NCBI RefSeq assembly: GCF_022201045.2
Contig: NC_068563.1
Span: 30,105,001-30,169,000 of the forward strand
Source of the DNA: Citrus sinensis
Taxonomy: Eukaryota > Streptophyta > Magnoliopsida > Sapindales > Rutaceae
Direction of reading: 5' to 3'
Length of the DNA stretch: 64,000 bases
A model generated the notes under the pieces. The model saw only the letters and a list, made by a program, of their open reading frames with translations. It did not search any database and was not told where the DNA came from. This document shows, in pieces, positions 46,463-58,600 of the stretch. Both the position numbers and the translations under genes were made by a program. The number at the start of each line of letters is the position of its first letter. Positions within the stretch are counted from its first letter, which is position 1.

Positions 46463-49400
46463 CATGCTTCGGTTTGTCCCCAGCCTCGCCTCTAAATTCA
46501 GGTATGGCGCCATCTGAATTTTACTCGCATTATCTCGCTTTTACTTTTTGTTTTTATTTTTCAGTTTCTGTCTGGTTGTTTTACGTAAGAGTCACGATGG
46601 GCTGCGGATTGACCAAGAACAGCATCCAATTCCAGCCGGTCAGATTTTCTTATTTCCTTATATAATATATGTAACTTCTCTAGTTGTTTAATGGAAAACT
46701 TTTGATTTTTTCCCCTTTAATTTTAAAAATCGGATGGGTAGTAGGTTGAATATATATGCGTAGAAGCTATGGTCAGAGTATTGTCCGACAAGTTTATGAC
46801 GGCCAAAGAATTTTTGTTATCGAACACGTTCATTTTGATGAGCGCTCCCTGATGGTAGTGACTGACTCATCTGATCCCCCTTTTTCTGCAAACACATAAC
46901 CTTAGTTGGAATGCTGGTTTCAAATGTAGGTCCAATTAATGAAACGGAATTGTCTTTATTTATTTATTCCTTTCTTTTTCTTTTTCTTTTTTTCCGTTTT
47001 GAATTTTTTAGAAAGTATTTTAGATTGTATCATGGTTTAGAAAGTCAACCAGTTAGGCACGATGGGCTGCCGTGGATGGCAGTACCTTTCTCTTAAAAAC
47101 CGATTTTAAATTCAGGGTGAGTTTATACACCTTGGTTAGTAGAAAATGGACTGGTATATTTTTCGTCTCTTCTTGAAGTATGCACATCATTTTCGTTTGA
47201 ATATTTAGCTCATGTGGTTTTCTTAGTTTCTTCAATTCCATCAATAATTTCAGATTGCTTCAATATCTTTGTTTAATTTTATTATTTACGCTGCCGCAGG
47301 ATCCTAATGTTTACAGTCGAAAGTTTTGTGGCTTTTACTGTTGGAAACGGTGGCTGTGCAAGATTTATCAAGGAGGTTGCAAATCCTGCTTGTCATGCAT
47401 GTGACTTTGGTGTTTGCCTGGTACTTTGCAACTACTGCTTAAAACCGTGGCTTCTGCCATTGCCATGTTGTTTGCAATATTATTTGGCTTTCTTTTTTTT
47501 GTCATTAGAATCTCCCACAGATGACAGATTTGCATGGTTACCTATTTAAAGGTTGATATATAATTTTGCAGGCATAAAATATCTACCAGTCTTGTTCAGA
47601 GCCTTATTAATTGGAGCATTAAAGGCGATGAAATTAGGAGTGGATATTCACGATATAATGAAGGGGGTTGAGGATGGTTTTCTCGTAGTTAAAAGAACTC
47701 TTATGTTGCTTAGCCCGATCGGTCAAGTCATATGAACAGATTTCCCAGGTTTACCATTTGAGTGCTTAGTTCTGGAGTTGGGAGATTATATATGTGGACT
47801 TAAACTCTCTATGTTGTTGTCTTTGTTTTTCACACTGTGTTGGGGTGTTTGCGATCTAGGTTGGAACAACATCAGCCAATGAGATCCTATATATTGATTG
47901 GTGACCTCATAGCCGATTCTATAGAGAAAGCTGGAGACGATGTTCTAATTCGAATTTCTGTATGTTGCTTACTGAGTTTGTGTAATCGATTCCTCTTTTT
48001 GTTTGCCATTAATATGTTTCCTATTGAATTTCCCTCCTCCTCGTTTGAGTTTTCTTTTTTAGCGGTGGAATGAACTTGGAAAAAGAGTGAAGTGTAGGAA
48101 TTAAAAAAAAAAAAAATTAGTTGTTAGAAAATGAATCCTAAACCAATAAACAAATCAATGTCTTCAAATCCGGATTCGATTTGTTTAATTAACGAATCAA
48201 ATCAAATTCACCTATTTATTAAACACATCAATTTTTTCAAATTAAATCTATTTAATTCGCTTCTAATTGAATCAAATAAACGAATTTTGACCCAAATTAC
48301 CACCCCTAAATGCAGCCCTGCACATGCACTAATTCTGTTGAAAAATCTTTAAATAGCTTCTAACTTTTCATAAATTTTTGAGTTGTTCAACTATCTAACA
48401 ATACGATGACTTTGTTCTCCATCAAAACTGGTGCAGGATGAGGAAAAAGGGGACAACGAATTAGAGTTTGTTAATGGAATGAAGCTAGACCGGGGCTATG
48501 CATCCCCTTCATCACTGACAAAGAGAACAAAACATGTGTAAGCATTTTAATATCTATAAATTACAATGCCCTTTTTTTTTTAACTTTTCACTTTTGGTAC
48601 ATTGTTACTAATCAGTAAATTGAGACTGTGCTAACATAACTAATTGTTGTTTTTTTTCCAGGTTTTGAATAATCCATTCGTCTTAATCCATGAGAATAAA
48701 ATGACAAACAAGAATGTCCTCAAGCAAGCAATAGAACAAATTTCTTTTCTAAAAGAATATGTATGCAAAAAATGAAAGTTCTAAGTTCATTTATTACTGC
48801 TTTTAACTGAGAGTTTTTTTTTTCCCCCCTTTTTTTCCCTTTCTTAGAGACGACCTTTATTGATTGTTGCTGAGGATGTTGAAATGGATGATGTGATAGA
48901 ATTTCTTATCCTAGATAAGACTTGTCTTGCAACCCAGGTAATGAAAGTTTTTTGGCAAAATACAGAATTGTTAAAAGTAGACTGGACATGAGAATTAGCT
49001 TTACTTGGTGTTATATCTACATGCACTTTTTAAGATGTCATGGAAATTTACTAATATCAAACAAAATTACAAGAGAATACATAAAAGATTTACTGACAAA
49101 AAAGGACATAAAATATCGTATATAATTCAATTTTTAGTTTATTGCACAAAATGTTTGTATCGTATGTATCTAACTATGTTATGTTTTTGAATTGGATGAG
49201 GGTTTGTGTTGTCAAACCTTCTACACATGAACTAAATAATAAGAGGGATATCCTACAAGACCTTACCGTTCTCACAGGAGGCCAGGTAGGTATATTCAGC
49301 AACTTCCCCTCTTCTTTTTTCATTTCGATGTGATACGTAAATTGGTATTCCTGACTTTATTTTTTAGGTTGTAACTGGAGGGTTTGATGTTAAATTGATG

Positions 49401-51000
49401 CCGCGAGTACTTGGCTCTTGCAAAGAGGTGAGATATTGAATGGTATATCTTTTAAGTCTGCGTCATTGTTGTACCAGTGTTCGCTTTGGACCATGTAAAG
49501 GCGTGTTTCATTCTAATATTATGTGGTTTATCCCTTGCCGTTATTATGGGTTACAATATCAAAGGAGGATTATATGTTATTCTTGGATGCGGTAAATCAG
49601 AAGACATTAAAAAGAGATGTGAAGAGGTTTGTTGTGGCTTTTTCAAACGTTCTTCCAACAATTCATCACTCTCCCTTATATTCATTAGTTACTGGGGTTG
49701 CTCTTGTCATTGCTTTTACAGCTGAGATTACAGTTGGGATCCACAAAAGAGTCACCACGTTGTCGAGGTTTTGGGCAAGACCGTGATAAAAAAGTGTTAT
49801 TATAAAAGAGGGTTCGGATGCCTTCCTGTGGTGCTGCTGTTTTTAAGCCACGGTTTTTTGAAATTTGAACATTTGTTTTTTCAGTGTTTACTATTTAGTT
49901 TTGGAATCTTGACCTTTTATCAGGGTTTGGTTTTAGAATCTTGACCTCTTATCCGAGCTCTTATAGAAACATATTTTCATGAGTTTTTTTTCGACATAAG
50001 CTTGGTGGAGCTAGTGGAGTAAATTTGCACAAAATGAATATTACACTTGATAATGCCCGCATTGCTGTCAAGGCTGCACTTGAAGAAGGAATTGTTCCTG
50101 GTAAGCCTTTGTATTCTTTGTTTTTTGTTCTGCCCTTCTTATTGGGTTGATGGATATCATTATTCCCTTATATATATGTTTTGATGTATTTGCAGGAGGT
50201 GGGGTTGCACTTTTACATGCCTCTAAGGTGTTGAGCATATGTTCAAACCTAAAAACACTTATCAGCAAATTGGTGTTGAGATTTTACAGAATGCTCTTGA
50301 GGTTTCTGTTTTTTTTTTTTTCCTTTTTCCCTGACTTCTATTGAGTTTGTTTCTTCACTTATTGTTGTGCATCGAACTGTTCAATTTTCATTATCTTTGA
50401 TTTGAGTCTGATCTATTACTTAAATCAACAAAGCAGCAAGGAGATTATAATCAAAGTGAGGTATTTACTAATGGTTTTCTATCTTCATTGATTAGAAATC
50501 TTTTCCCTATTGAACTTGGATTATAATCAAATCAGATGAGCCATATTTTCAGCTTTACTATAAACTGGATTTGTGATGAGGAAGCAATGAATTTTTTTAA
50601 TATGTTGGATATATTGTTTTCAGTTGAAATTGTTTAGACTATTAATTTTTTCTTTTTCTTTTATGATAAATTGATATTCCTTTTTTATTTTGCTTTTAAA
50701 AGATAGGCTGGTGGGTAAAACTCAAATGGATTTTTTGAGCCCCTACTTCTTTCAGAATTTGAATTCATGTGACCATGGAAATTGTAAATTATACTAATTA
50801 TTCGATGAACTTTTAAATGTTATTATTTAAATTTTTTACCAATGATTTGGGCTTTCATTTGCAGACGCCTGTGTTCACAACTGTTGTCTGCTGCAGGATT
50901 TGATGGCTCAATTGTTGTTAGAAAACAACTGGTTCAAGATAATCTAGTCTATGAAAATGTTTTCTTCATGACTAGGCTGGTTCAGCTGTATTTGAGCTAC
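46463..51000 (+). pseudogene. Mitochondrial chaperonin HSP60 (CPN60) pseudogene, unprocessed
   Basis: Pieces in correct order match plant mitochondrial HSP60, the GroEL-type folding chaperone of the matrix. They are: an ATG with MLRFVPSLASKFR (46463-46503, like the targeting peptide); ARFIKEVAN (about 47360); FRALL...AMKLGVDIHDIMKGVEDGF (47595-47690); LIADSIEKAGDDVLIRIS (47905-47960); ELEFVNGMKLDRGYASP (about 48460-48510); RPLLIVAEDVE (48850-48885); RDILQDLTVLTGGQV (49240-49285, 49369); NARIAVKAALEEGIVPGGGVALLHASKVL (split by an intron at 50101-50195); and IVVRKQLVQDN (about 50910). Splice-like junctions survive, so it arose by DNA duplication. Stops and frame losses recur throughout, and the equatorial ATP-binding parts are missing or scrambled. 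An A/T-rich insert interrupts it near 48080-48312. Confidence 0.88.
48080..48312. mobile_element. Possible small DNA-transposon remnant inside the HSP60 pseudogene
   Basis: Read on the minus strand, it starts TAGGGGTGGTAATTTGGGTC and ends in a poly-T run. A terminus of this GGGGTGGTAA type is common in plant hAT-like non-autonomous elements. No partner terminus was found, so the call is weak. Confidence 0.25.
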
Positions 51001-51117
51001 GAAGGAAACTGTTAGGACATGTGAGCCTAGTCATAATAGCCTTTAGTTAGCTTTTAGTAACCTTAGCAGTCTGTGTGTTCGGTTTTTTCATTATTTGTGA
51101 GTTACTTTCTTGTGGTG

Positions 51118-51370
51118 CAGGCTGTTGTCTTCACTGATATTAGTCTAGATAAAGCCATAGAGTTCAATGGCCTCTGCCATCACCAAGGCCGAAGTTAGGG
51201 GCAGTTTTGGTTATGTCTTTTGTGATTTTAGTCCTGAGTTTATAGTTGTCAATGTTGATGGAGAGAATCCACACAGGAGCAGTCCCACAGGTGAAATAGC
51301 CCAAGGTGTTGAACTTTAAGCCACTGAGTCAAGCACTAAATGAAAGGCTTGAGTGCAGCATGGGGGTAAG
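51118..51370 (+). pseudogene. Ubiquitin-activating enzyme E1 (UBA1-like) gene fragment
   Basis: After an acceptor-like GTGCAG, the translation gives [16 protein letters not shown], then [17 protein letters not shown] and [10 protein letters not shown], then [15 protein letters not shown]. These match the plant E1 segment VVFSDIS..AIEFDDYCH, VRGLFGSVFCDFGPEF..VDGEEPH and VKQPK.LNFKPLREAL in order. E1 charges ubiquitin using ATP; intact proteins have about 1080 residues, and here fewer than 90 remain in shifted frames with internal material lost. UBA1 lies two genes from the HLS1-like gene in Arabidopsis as I recall (At2g30110), so this may be the relic of the ancestral neighbour. Confidence 0.75.
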
Positions 51371-51529
51371 CCATATTGGTTCATTCTTAAAGCAAACACT
51401 GCCTACTACAATTATGGAACCGAAAAGTTGGATTTATGCCATTGAGACATGAAATACAACCTAGTTTATATTAAGTATAAACCCGCAGAGATGGCAGTTG
51501 GACTCAGAAATTAGTGTAGGATGCACATG

Positions 51530-51885
51530 CTCAACTATGACTTGCTGTTGTTGGTCATTCTCCTCTGCTGGAGTCGTCTCATAAATCATAACTCTTCAAA
51601 TTATATCCGACTATTCCCCAACTGCAGCTCCAGATGCTCTATTGGATAAACGATTCATGCTCTTGGAGTTCGAATATATAAGAGGATATGAAGAACCAGG
51701 GCTGCCTTGCATGTAATGGGTTCTGTGCAGCTGTGGTACTCCTCGTCACCTTGAGACCCCTTCTACCCTGAAGTGGAACACAAAAGCATGTTGACGATGA
51801 AACTCACATATGAAGGAACAGAACAAGGCATATGAATTAATGCAGTATTATGCGATTTAAAGATGACGAGAAACAAAAACGCGCG
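51530..51885 (-). pseudogene. Partial duplicate of the SGF11 3' end
   Basis: This stretch matches 54220-54610 directly and in the same orientation. Shared blocks include GAAGAACCAGGGCTGCCT, TTCTGTGCAGCTGTGG and CACCTTGAGAC, covering the last exon of SGF11, its splice acceptor and part of the adjoining intron. Several substitutions and small gaps break the frame. It is a local, same-strand duplicate lying about 2.7 kb from the source. Confidence 0.85.
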
Positions 51886-53470
51886 TAGGTCCAGTTTACC
51901 TTTGATCGCCCAATTACTAATGTTTCAGATTTCGGTGGTGATAATAAGGCCTTGCTATTGAGGAGGTTGGGGCAGCCGTCATTTAACTATTTACGTCATT
52001 GCAGGTTCAACGAGTACATCATTTTTTCAGATTATAGATGAGCAAAAGCAAGGTCCTTTAATACTTACAGCTCAACAGGATTTTTTCCATCATTCATAAT
52101 CTGAAAAGAAATGTGGCTGAGAAGCTGCTAACATCAGGAAGAAATCCTGTAGAACACAACTTTGACTCCACCCACAATGATGACATTGTAGCTGAAGAGA
52201 TTGATCAAATGGATGAGTCTGTTGTTAGTTCTATGTAATTTTTTCAATGATTTAAGAAACAAGTAACCAATGCTGATCTCATACACACACACACTCTCAC
52301 ATATGTTGGCTTGTTAGTTAGTCCTGTATATGTAATTTTGTTTTTGCTCGTTATAATTTGTTCTCTTCGATGTGAATAACTGACTGCAGGCAAATAGCTT
52401 TTTGTTATCTTGTGCCAATACTTCAGTTATACGAGTTAATGCTTCTTCAAGCTACTACTCTGTTGGAAAATGAATACATCAAACTGTCCTTTTTTTCTTC
52501 AGACAACATATATATGATGGTTACAACATCAATTTCGAATTGCATTACTTCATCATGATCCCTACTGTTAATAACACAATATTACAAGTACTCTTTAGGG
52601 ATTTATCTGTGGGTAATTAACTGTTGTCCGCTGCGTCTTTGCTGTGGGAGATATATGTGTTGTCTTATTAGTTCACTGGTAGACTGCAAACACTTGACGA
52701 CACATGCACATGCTTGAATTGGCAAAGTGTTTACTCAAATAGTATCTGTCTCCATGGTAGTTAATTCATTGATACAGGATGAACATGGTTGTTCCAAGAC
52801 AATATGCAATACTTTCTTTAATGCAGAAATAATGCATTAAAGAGAATTGATGTCTTACGTTAAATGAAAAGATTCTTTGGGTATGTACATCGCATCATCT
52901 TTGCATTCTACTAGAAGTTGTTGAGAGCAGGTAAGTTCTTTTGAAACTGAGTACTTAAAGTCTTCAAGATAATATTATGATCATGTGGTTTCATTTTTCA
53001 CTTTTTTTAACTCCAGCTCTGTGAACGACGCCCTGGTTCCATTTCACAAGAGGATTTATAATGGATTTGCTGCGAATCTCACATCTAGAGCAACAAAAGA
53101 TTGCGGGTAAGTCAGGGGGGAAACTTTAGCTGCGTAAATTTTTTAATAGATTGAATCGGTAGTTTATTTACAATATGCTTTGACATCATTTCCAGGCATG
53201 GATTAGTGTGAGTTTTTCCAGGAAAAATGATTCAACTTCAGATGACTAGATAACGAGACTTGATGGGTTTTTCGGAGGCTGTTAAAAGAAATCCTAGAGT
53301 TGAAAGTGCTGCTATAATCGCTGTTGACAGTGGAATACGGCCTGAATTAGAGAGCTTTAACGTTGAGGATCTCGGCACTATCTCCCCCGTAGAAGTGGAA
53401 GGGTGCTTGTGAACGAGGGAAAAATCGAAGACAAGGGTTTCTAAGTCTAATGGCAATTCTCTCGAGTAAA
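51886..53470 (+). pseudogene. Unidentified coding-like remnants
   Basis: Two stretches read like former exons. About 52092-52238 encodes NLKRNVAEKLLTSGRN followed by an acidic tail and a stop (EEIDQMDESVVSSM). About 53262-53410 encodes LMGFSEAVKRNPRVESAA then DSGIRPELESFNVEDLG. A third candidate is at 53025-53108 (VPFHKRIYNGFAANL), ending in a GTAAG donor-like site. None could be tied to a named family. They may belong to one broken gene or to separate fragments. Confidence 0.35.
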
Positions 53471-54327
53471 AGTTTTTTCATGGATTAAAATTGAAAATCT
53501 TAAAGAAGATACTTCTCGATGAAGAATCCGAGAGCAGAGCATTACAATCATTTTGCTAACGAACATTTCATGTTGCTTTCCCTTCGGTTTTCTTTACAGG
53601 GCGGACAATCTTGAAAACAAAATTGAGTATTACGTGTTTGCTGGTTCGTCAAATTAAAATACAAACAGCCTTAGTTTGCAATTTGTAACCTTCTTGTCTA
53701 CTACGAATTTATACATTTACATACCCTTTACTCTGGGTGTATACAGCCGTTTCCTATTTCTAAATTTTAATCTTGATTTGGGCATCAAAATTGGAGTGCT
53801 TTTTTTTATGAACACCGTTGTGTCTTAGCCTTATTCAACAAAGATCGATCGTCTCTGTAAATCTACAAAATTCGTGCTTCAACATAGCAAAGAGATCTTC
53901 AACAACAAAAGAATAGAACCCCAAAATTCAAGTGTGATGAAAGATTGATCCGCTTTGTTTCTCTATTGTGCCCTGTTCTACTGGCATGTAATATTATTGG
54001 GATAATATCATGCAATGAAGCTTTAGAAACTTGTAATTTTGTTATCATTTTCCATCACAGTTGGTTCCAAACTCCAATCAGTATAAGTACACATTCAAAC
54101 AGAATAAACTGAGATGCCAGAGGCCTAGAACAACCAACATCATATCAAGCATTTTGATCTAAACTTGAAGAATGGAAAAACCTCTTGAGGCATGATTCAT
54201 GGACAAGATGCATAAGCCCGTGTGACTCAGCTATGACTTGTATTAGTCAGTCAGTCTCCTCTGCTCAAGTTTGTCTAATAATTCATGACTCTTCAAACGA
54301 TCCATCCATTCGAGTACTCCTCATAAA
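53471..54327. other. Intergenic region: SGF11 3' flank
   Basis: A/T-rich DNA downstream of SGF11 (minus strand). Nothing recognised apart from the last about 100 bases before the stop, which are shared with the duplicate at 51530. Confidence 0.5.
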
Positions 54328-55150
54328 TTACAACTCTTCAAATGATCCATTTGAGTACTCCTCGCCTGCAACTCCAGATGATGCTCCATTGGATAAGCGA
54401 TTCATGCCCGTGGAATTCGAATAAGAGGAGTATGAAGAACCAGGGCTGCCTCGTGTGTACCGATTCTGTGCAGCTGTGGCACTTCTTGTCACCTTGAGAC
54501 GCGCCTTTCTACCCTGAAGTGAAGAACAGAAGCATCTTGAGAATGAAACACATAACAAAGCATAAGGAACATAATAAAGCATATGGATTAAAATGAGAAT
54601 ATGGGAATCACAGATGATGAGAATTAAAAGACTCACCTAGCAATAATATACATACAGTACTACAAATGAGAATTGATATATTAGAGAGGTAATAGATTGA
54701 TCACCTTTCCCATGCACTTCTCTAAATGAGGAGCAAACCTCCCCGCAACAATGGAACGGCCACAGTTCATGCATTCAAAAATTTCATTGGCAACAGGAGG
54801 ATGAGTTTGTCCAAAGATATCAACAACATACTTGCTATTGGTTTCACCATTATTACTCGAATCAGCTACCCTGGCGCGAGCTTGCGCTGACAACCTCAAC
54901 TCCTCCTCCTCTTCCTCAAAATTTCGATCAAGCCCCAACCTAGCTACCCGGTGACACTCAGATGCAACATCAACAATTATCGAATCCAATAAGTCCTCAA
55001 AAAAATGAGACGAAACCTGAAATCACAACTCAACAAAATGAATAGCAGCAAAGCAAAAAAAAAAACATCTCCATTCACGTCAACAAATCATAACCCAAAA
55101 CGTTATACCTGAGAATGAGCGGACATATTATCATCGTTTGTTAAGGACAT
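54328..55150 (-). CDS. SGF11: SGF11, SAGA deubiquitinase-module subunit, 3 exons
   Basis: Exons 55150-55109, 55016-54705 and 54513-54328 on the minus strand give 179 residues, near the Arabidopsis length. SGF11 anchors the ubiquitin protease UBP22/Ubp8 in the module that removes ubiquitin from histone H2B. The N-terminal helix region (FFEDLLDSIIVDVASECHRVAR, residues 19-40 read in two parts) would pack against the protease. The SGF11 zinc finger is intact: Cys96, Cys99, His111 and Cys115 (C-x2-C-x11-H-x3-C), within ECMNCGRSIVAGRFAPHLEK. The C-terminal part is basic, then Ser/Gly-rich (RKARLKV...SSYSSYSNS). Splice sites are GT-AG and the frame stays open. The last exon has a broken same-strand duplicate at 51530-51885. 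A leader exon may lie near 55400-55500. Confidence 0.93.
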
Positions 55151-55638
55151 GAGAGAGTTCAAATCAAGACAGTGTGTGTTGAATTGAATTTGAGTCGAAT
55201 CACGTGTGCGAATTATTTTTGCAAATATTACACAACCTGCAGCGAATGACTTTTAGAATTAAAAATCAAGACCAGATTCAGCATTAATCTACCAACAAAA
55301 AATTAATTAATTCTCTAGAGTACTAATATCACAGTGATTGTAATTGACTGCTAATTTGTTCAGCTGAAATTAAAATTGAAGGATAAAATCGAAAGAGAAA
55401 CCTCCGATAATTTGGCGATTAATTGAGCGAACGGCAGATGAGAGAGGGAGGGAGAGCTTACCTCAAAACTGAAGGGCGGAGGGAGAGTTGCAGCAGCGAG
55501 GCTGAGAGAGAGAGAGATCTTACGTTGCCCCTATCGCGTCTTGCTCCCAATTCCCTGCGCACAGCCTTGTCACTCCGTTTTACTGACAACTAATCCGCGC
55601 ATGCCACGTAGAAATTTTCTTTTCCTTTCCTTTTCGTT
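55151..55638. other. SGF11 promoter and leader
   Basis: GA/CT-rich tracts at about 55440-55525 suggest the transcription start and 5' leader of SGF11 on the minus strand; an intron in the leader is plausible between about 55400 and 55150. Nothing else is recognised. Confidence 0.4.
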
Positions 55639-58600
55639 GGGATATTATCATTCGTGTTTGTGGCATATCAATTTATTTCTAAAATTTCTTTGAAAACTAC
55701 ATTTTAATTAAGCTGGTTTCACTTTATCATCAAAACATTAAAAATAAATTAAATATTTAATAGGATATAAATTAAAAGTTGATTTTATCATTTTGAAAGA
55801 AAGAAATTACAAAAAAAACTTACAAAACTACGCCATAAAAGTAGCCATTAGATTAAAAAAAAAAAAAGCTACTTTTCTGATTATATAAATCTGCTGTTGT
55901 ACATTCAAATATCAAATTCGAACTTATACAAGCTAAATACTTCAATTTTGATAATATTATTTAGCATCACCCGCAACCACTACAAACACTATAATGGCAA
56001 GGCAAAAACTCCAAATTTAACTTTTTATCATTTAACAACAGCAACTATAAGCCAATGCAAACACTATAGTTCATTCAAATACAAAACATCTACCTCCTTG
56101 CAATCCTTGCAATCTTCATTCAAAACCAAACATACTTTCAACCTTCACACATATAAATCCAAATAAAACAGTGGCCTCTAGTAGTAACTCAAGTGCCAAT
56201 TCTAGAAGACTAAATAGGCCAGTCGGGAATGGCTCTTATGCCTTGCTTGCCAGCGGAAATCCCCTTATTGATCTTACTTATTAGGTCAGCCTAACAAACC
56301 AACAAAAATTACTTGCTTCCTTAAATATTGTAATTGTGGAGTGCAAGCATGTGCTTTGGTATCTATTACATTAGAAAACTCCTAATGAACTATTTTGGAT
56401 ATGCAGTTTGAAAAAGTATAGTTTTTGGGAATGAGCAGCAAAAGAAGATGTAGAAATGCGTAATACCACATGTGCTCATGACTTGAAGACGCAATAAAGA
56501 TAAATGAAAGGTTACGATGCATTGAAGCAAAACTAAAATTAGTTTTAGTTTTTTGTTTGTGGCTTTGTGGTAGGCATGTGCATGAGAAAGCAATAATATA
56601 GACATGAAAAGTCTGTAACATTAAATAGTTGCAGTTTAAAATCTAATGAAAATCAAAAGTATTTTCATTAAACTTTTCTGAATAGTTAATGGACTAATAA
56701 TTGTATGTGCTTTCCAAATGTAACATAATATTGTAATGCAATAACAGTTTGTGCATTCAAAATACATAATAGTCTATCACTATACTATTAGTTTTTACAT
56801 CTATAATATCTAATAGCCTAATGCACTAATAATAATTTGTGCATTCAAAATACGTAATAGCCTAAAGCACTAATAAGAGTTTGTGCATTTAAAATATGAT
56901 AATATTAACACCTCATTAACCATCTACGATCTGTGAAGCTCATGAACCTTGAGTTGGATTTTGAAAAAGATTATCACTTTTATATCGGCGTATACAAAAA
57001 AATTATAACTTGATAATCTAAGACAAGTATTAGCTATTTCCTAATATCAAACATCAATGTTAGAACAATACATTTTCTACCTCTAGCAATAGTAAATAAA
57101 GAAGCCCCTCTTCCTCTATTACCTCATCTTCTTTATTAATAATAGAACTCTCCTCTGGACCACCTATAAAGGAATTATCAAGAACAACAATAAACTAAAA
57201 ATTCTTCTATACTCAAATCAACATTTAACATTTTTTTTGTCCTCTTTGAAATATTTGCTGCATTAGAACTATCTCTCAGTCAAATAACACCCTATTTAAA
57301 TTTTTATATATAACAATAAAGAATTAAGCTCAATATAAGCATAAGTAATTAAAATAGTACGTACAATAGGTTGACACTTGATTTTGATCTCTTATTTCTC
57401 TTGTTATTGATGACCTTAATCGACATTTTTTGACATTGTCGATCGTCCCACTACAAAAAGAGCTGCAAATATAGAATGATCTAGTTTTTTTTTTTTCATT
57501 GCCTCAGTAGCTGCTCTCTTCCTTAACGTCTTTGGTCTTCCAATCTTCTTAGTAATCTCTGGTGGAGAAAGTTTTGGCCTATCGCAAAGATCTCTGTAAC
57601 CTGATCATATATTCGCTTAAACATTACTGTAAAACCATGTCCAGGTTTCAATGTCCTCTTTCTCACACACTGTTAATGATAATAGGCCATTATTAGTATT
57701 TCTACCTACAATAGCTAATAGAACTCCATTATATTTTGATTTCAAATGACGTCCATCTAACCTAATATATGGCCTATAACTATTGTGTAGTGCATTTCTA
57801 TGAGTTAGGAAGCAATAAATAATCTTTGAAATAACACTTTATCAAGCTTAGTAACTGCATCGCAAAACACTTTACAAATTGCACTATGATTATACTCGTG
57901 AATCATTACAAAATATTAAAATAGGTCCTCATAACATTTGAATAATCTTCATAAATATTTATACTTGCCTTCTCTCTAGCCCTATACAGTTTCAGATTCT
58001 CTATCCTTAGACCAAAAGTCTTACGCGTGCACTTATGAAGAATAAAAATCTTTGTATGAGCACCCATAGCGACTTTACTCCTTATTTTCTCTACTAATCA
58101 TTTACTAGTCACATTTATTGACTTTTCTGTTTGTTTACAATCATGTTTTTTTTGCAATTGTTTGATTATAAATCCACCCTTATCTTTCTTAGGGGGTAGG
58201 TGAACCCTCATAAATTCTATAGCAATAGTCCTTCAAACTCGAAAAGTAATAACAAAAATGGCTAACTCAATAGTAAATTTCGCAGCTGCCACCGTTAGAA
58301 CCAATGAAGCATTTTACAGTTGTCGTAAAATCTCCTAAGTTGTACTCCATTGTAATATTAAAGCCTGCATCTACCATCATTTCACCTAACACATATCTAA
58401 AGTAATCACTATTATCAAATAAATCTTCTAACTTTTACACCATCAAGTATGTTTTGGTAAGTTTTAGAACTATTATCAACAACAAATTCCTTGTTAAAAT
58501 CTGACAATCAATCATCATCATCAATCTCATGCCCAATATTCTCATTCAGGTTTGTTGTGCTACATGTATGTCTTAGGTGGTACTTCATCATCATCATCAT

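Noticed and set aside
54185-54424. Plus-strand open frame over the SGF11 3' end
   Set aside because: Antisense shadow of the SGF11 last exon.
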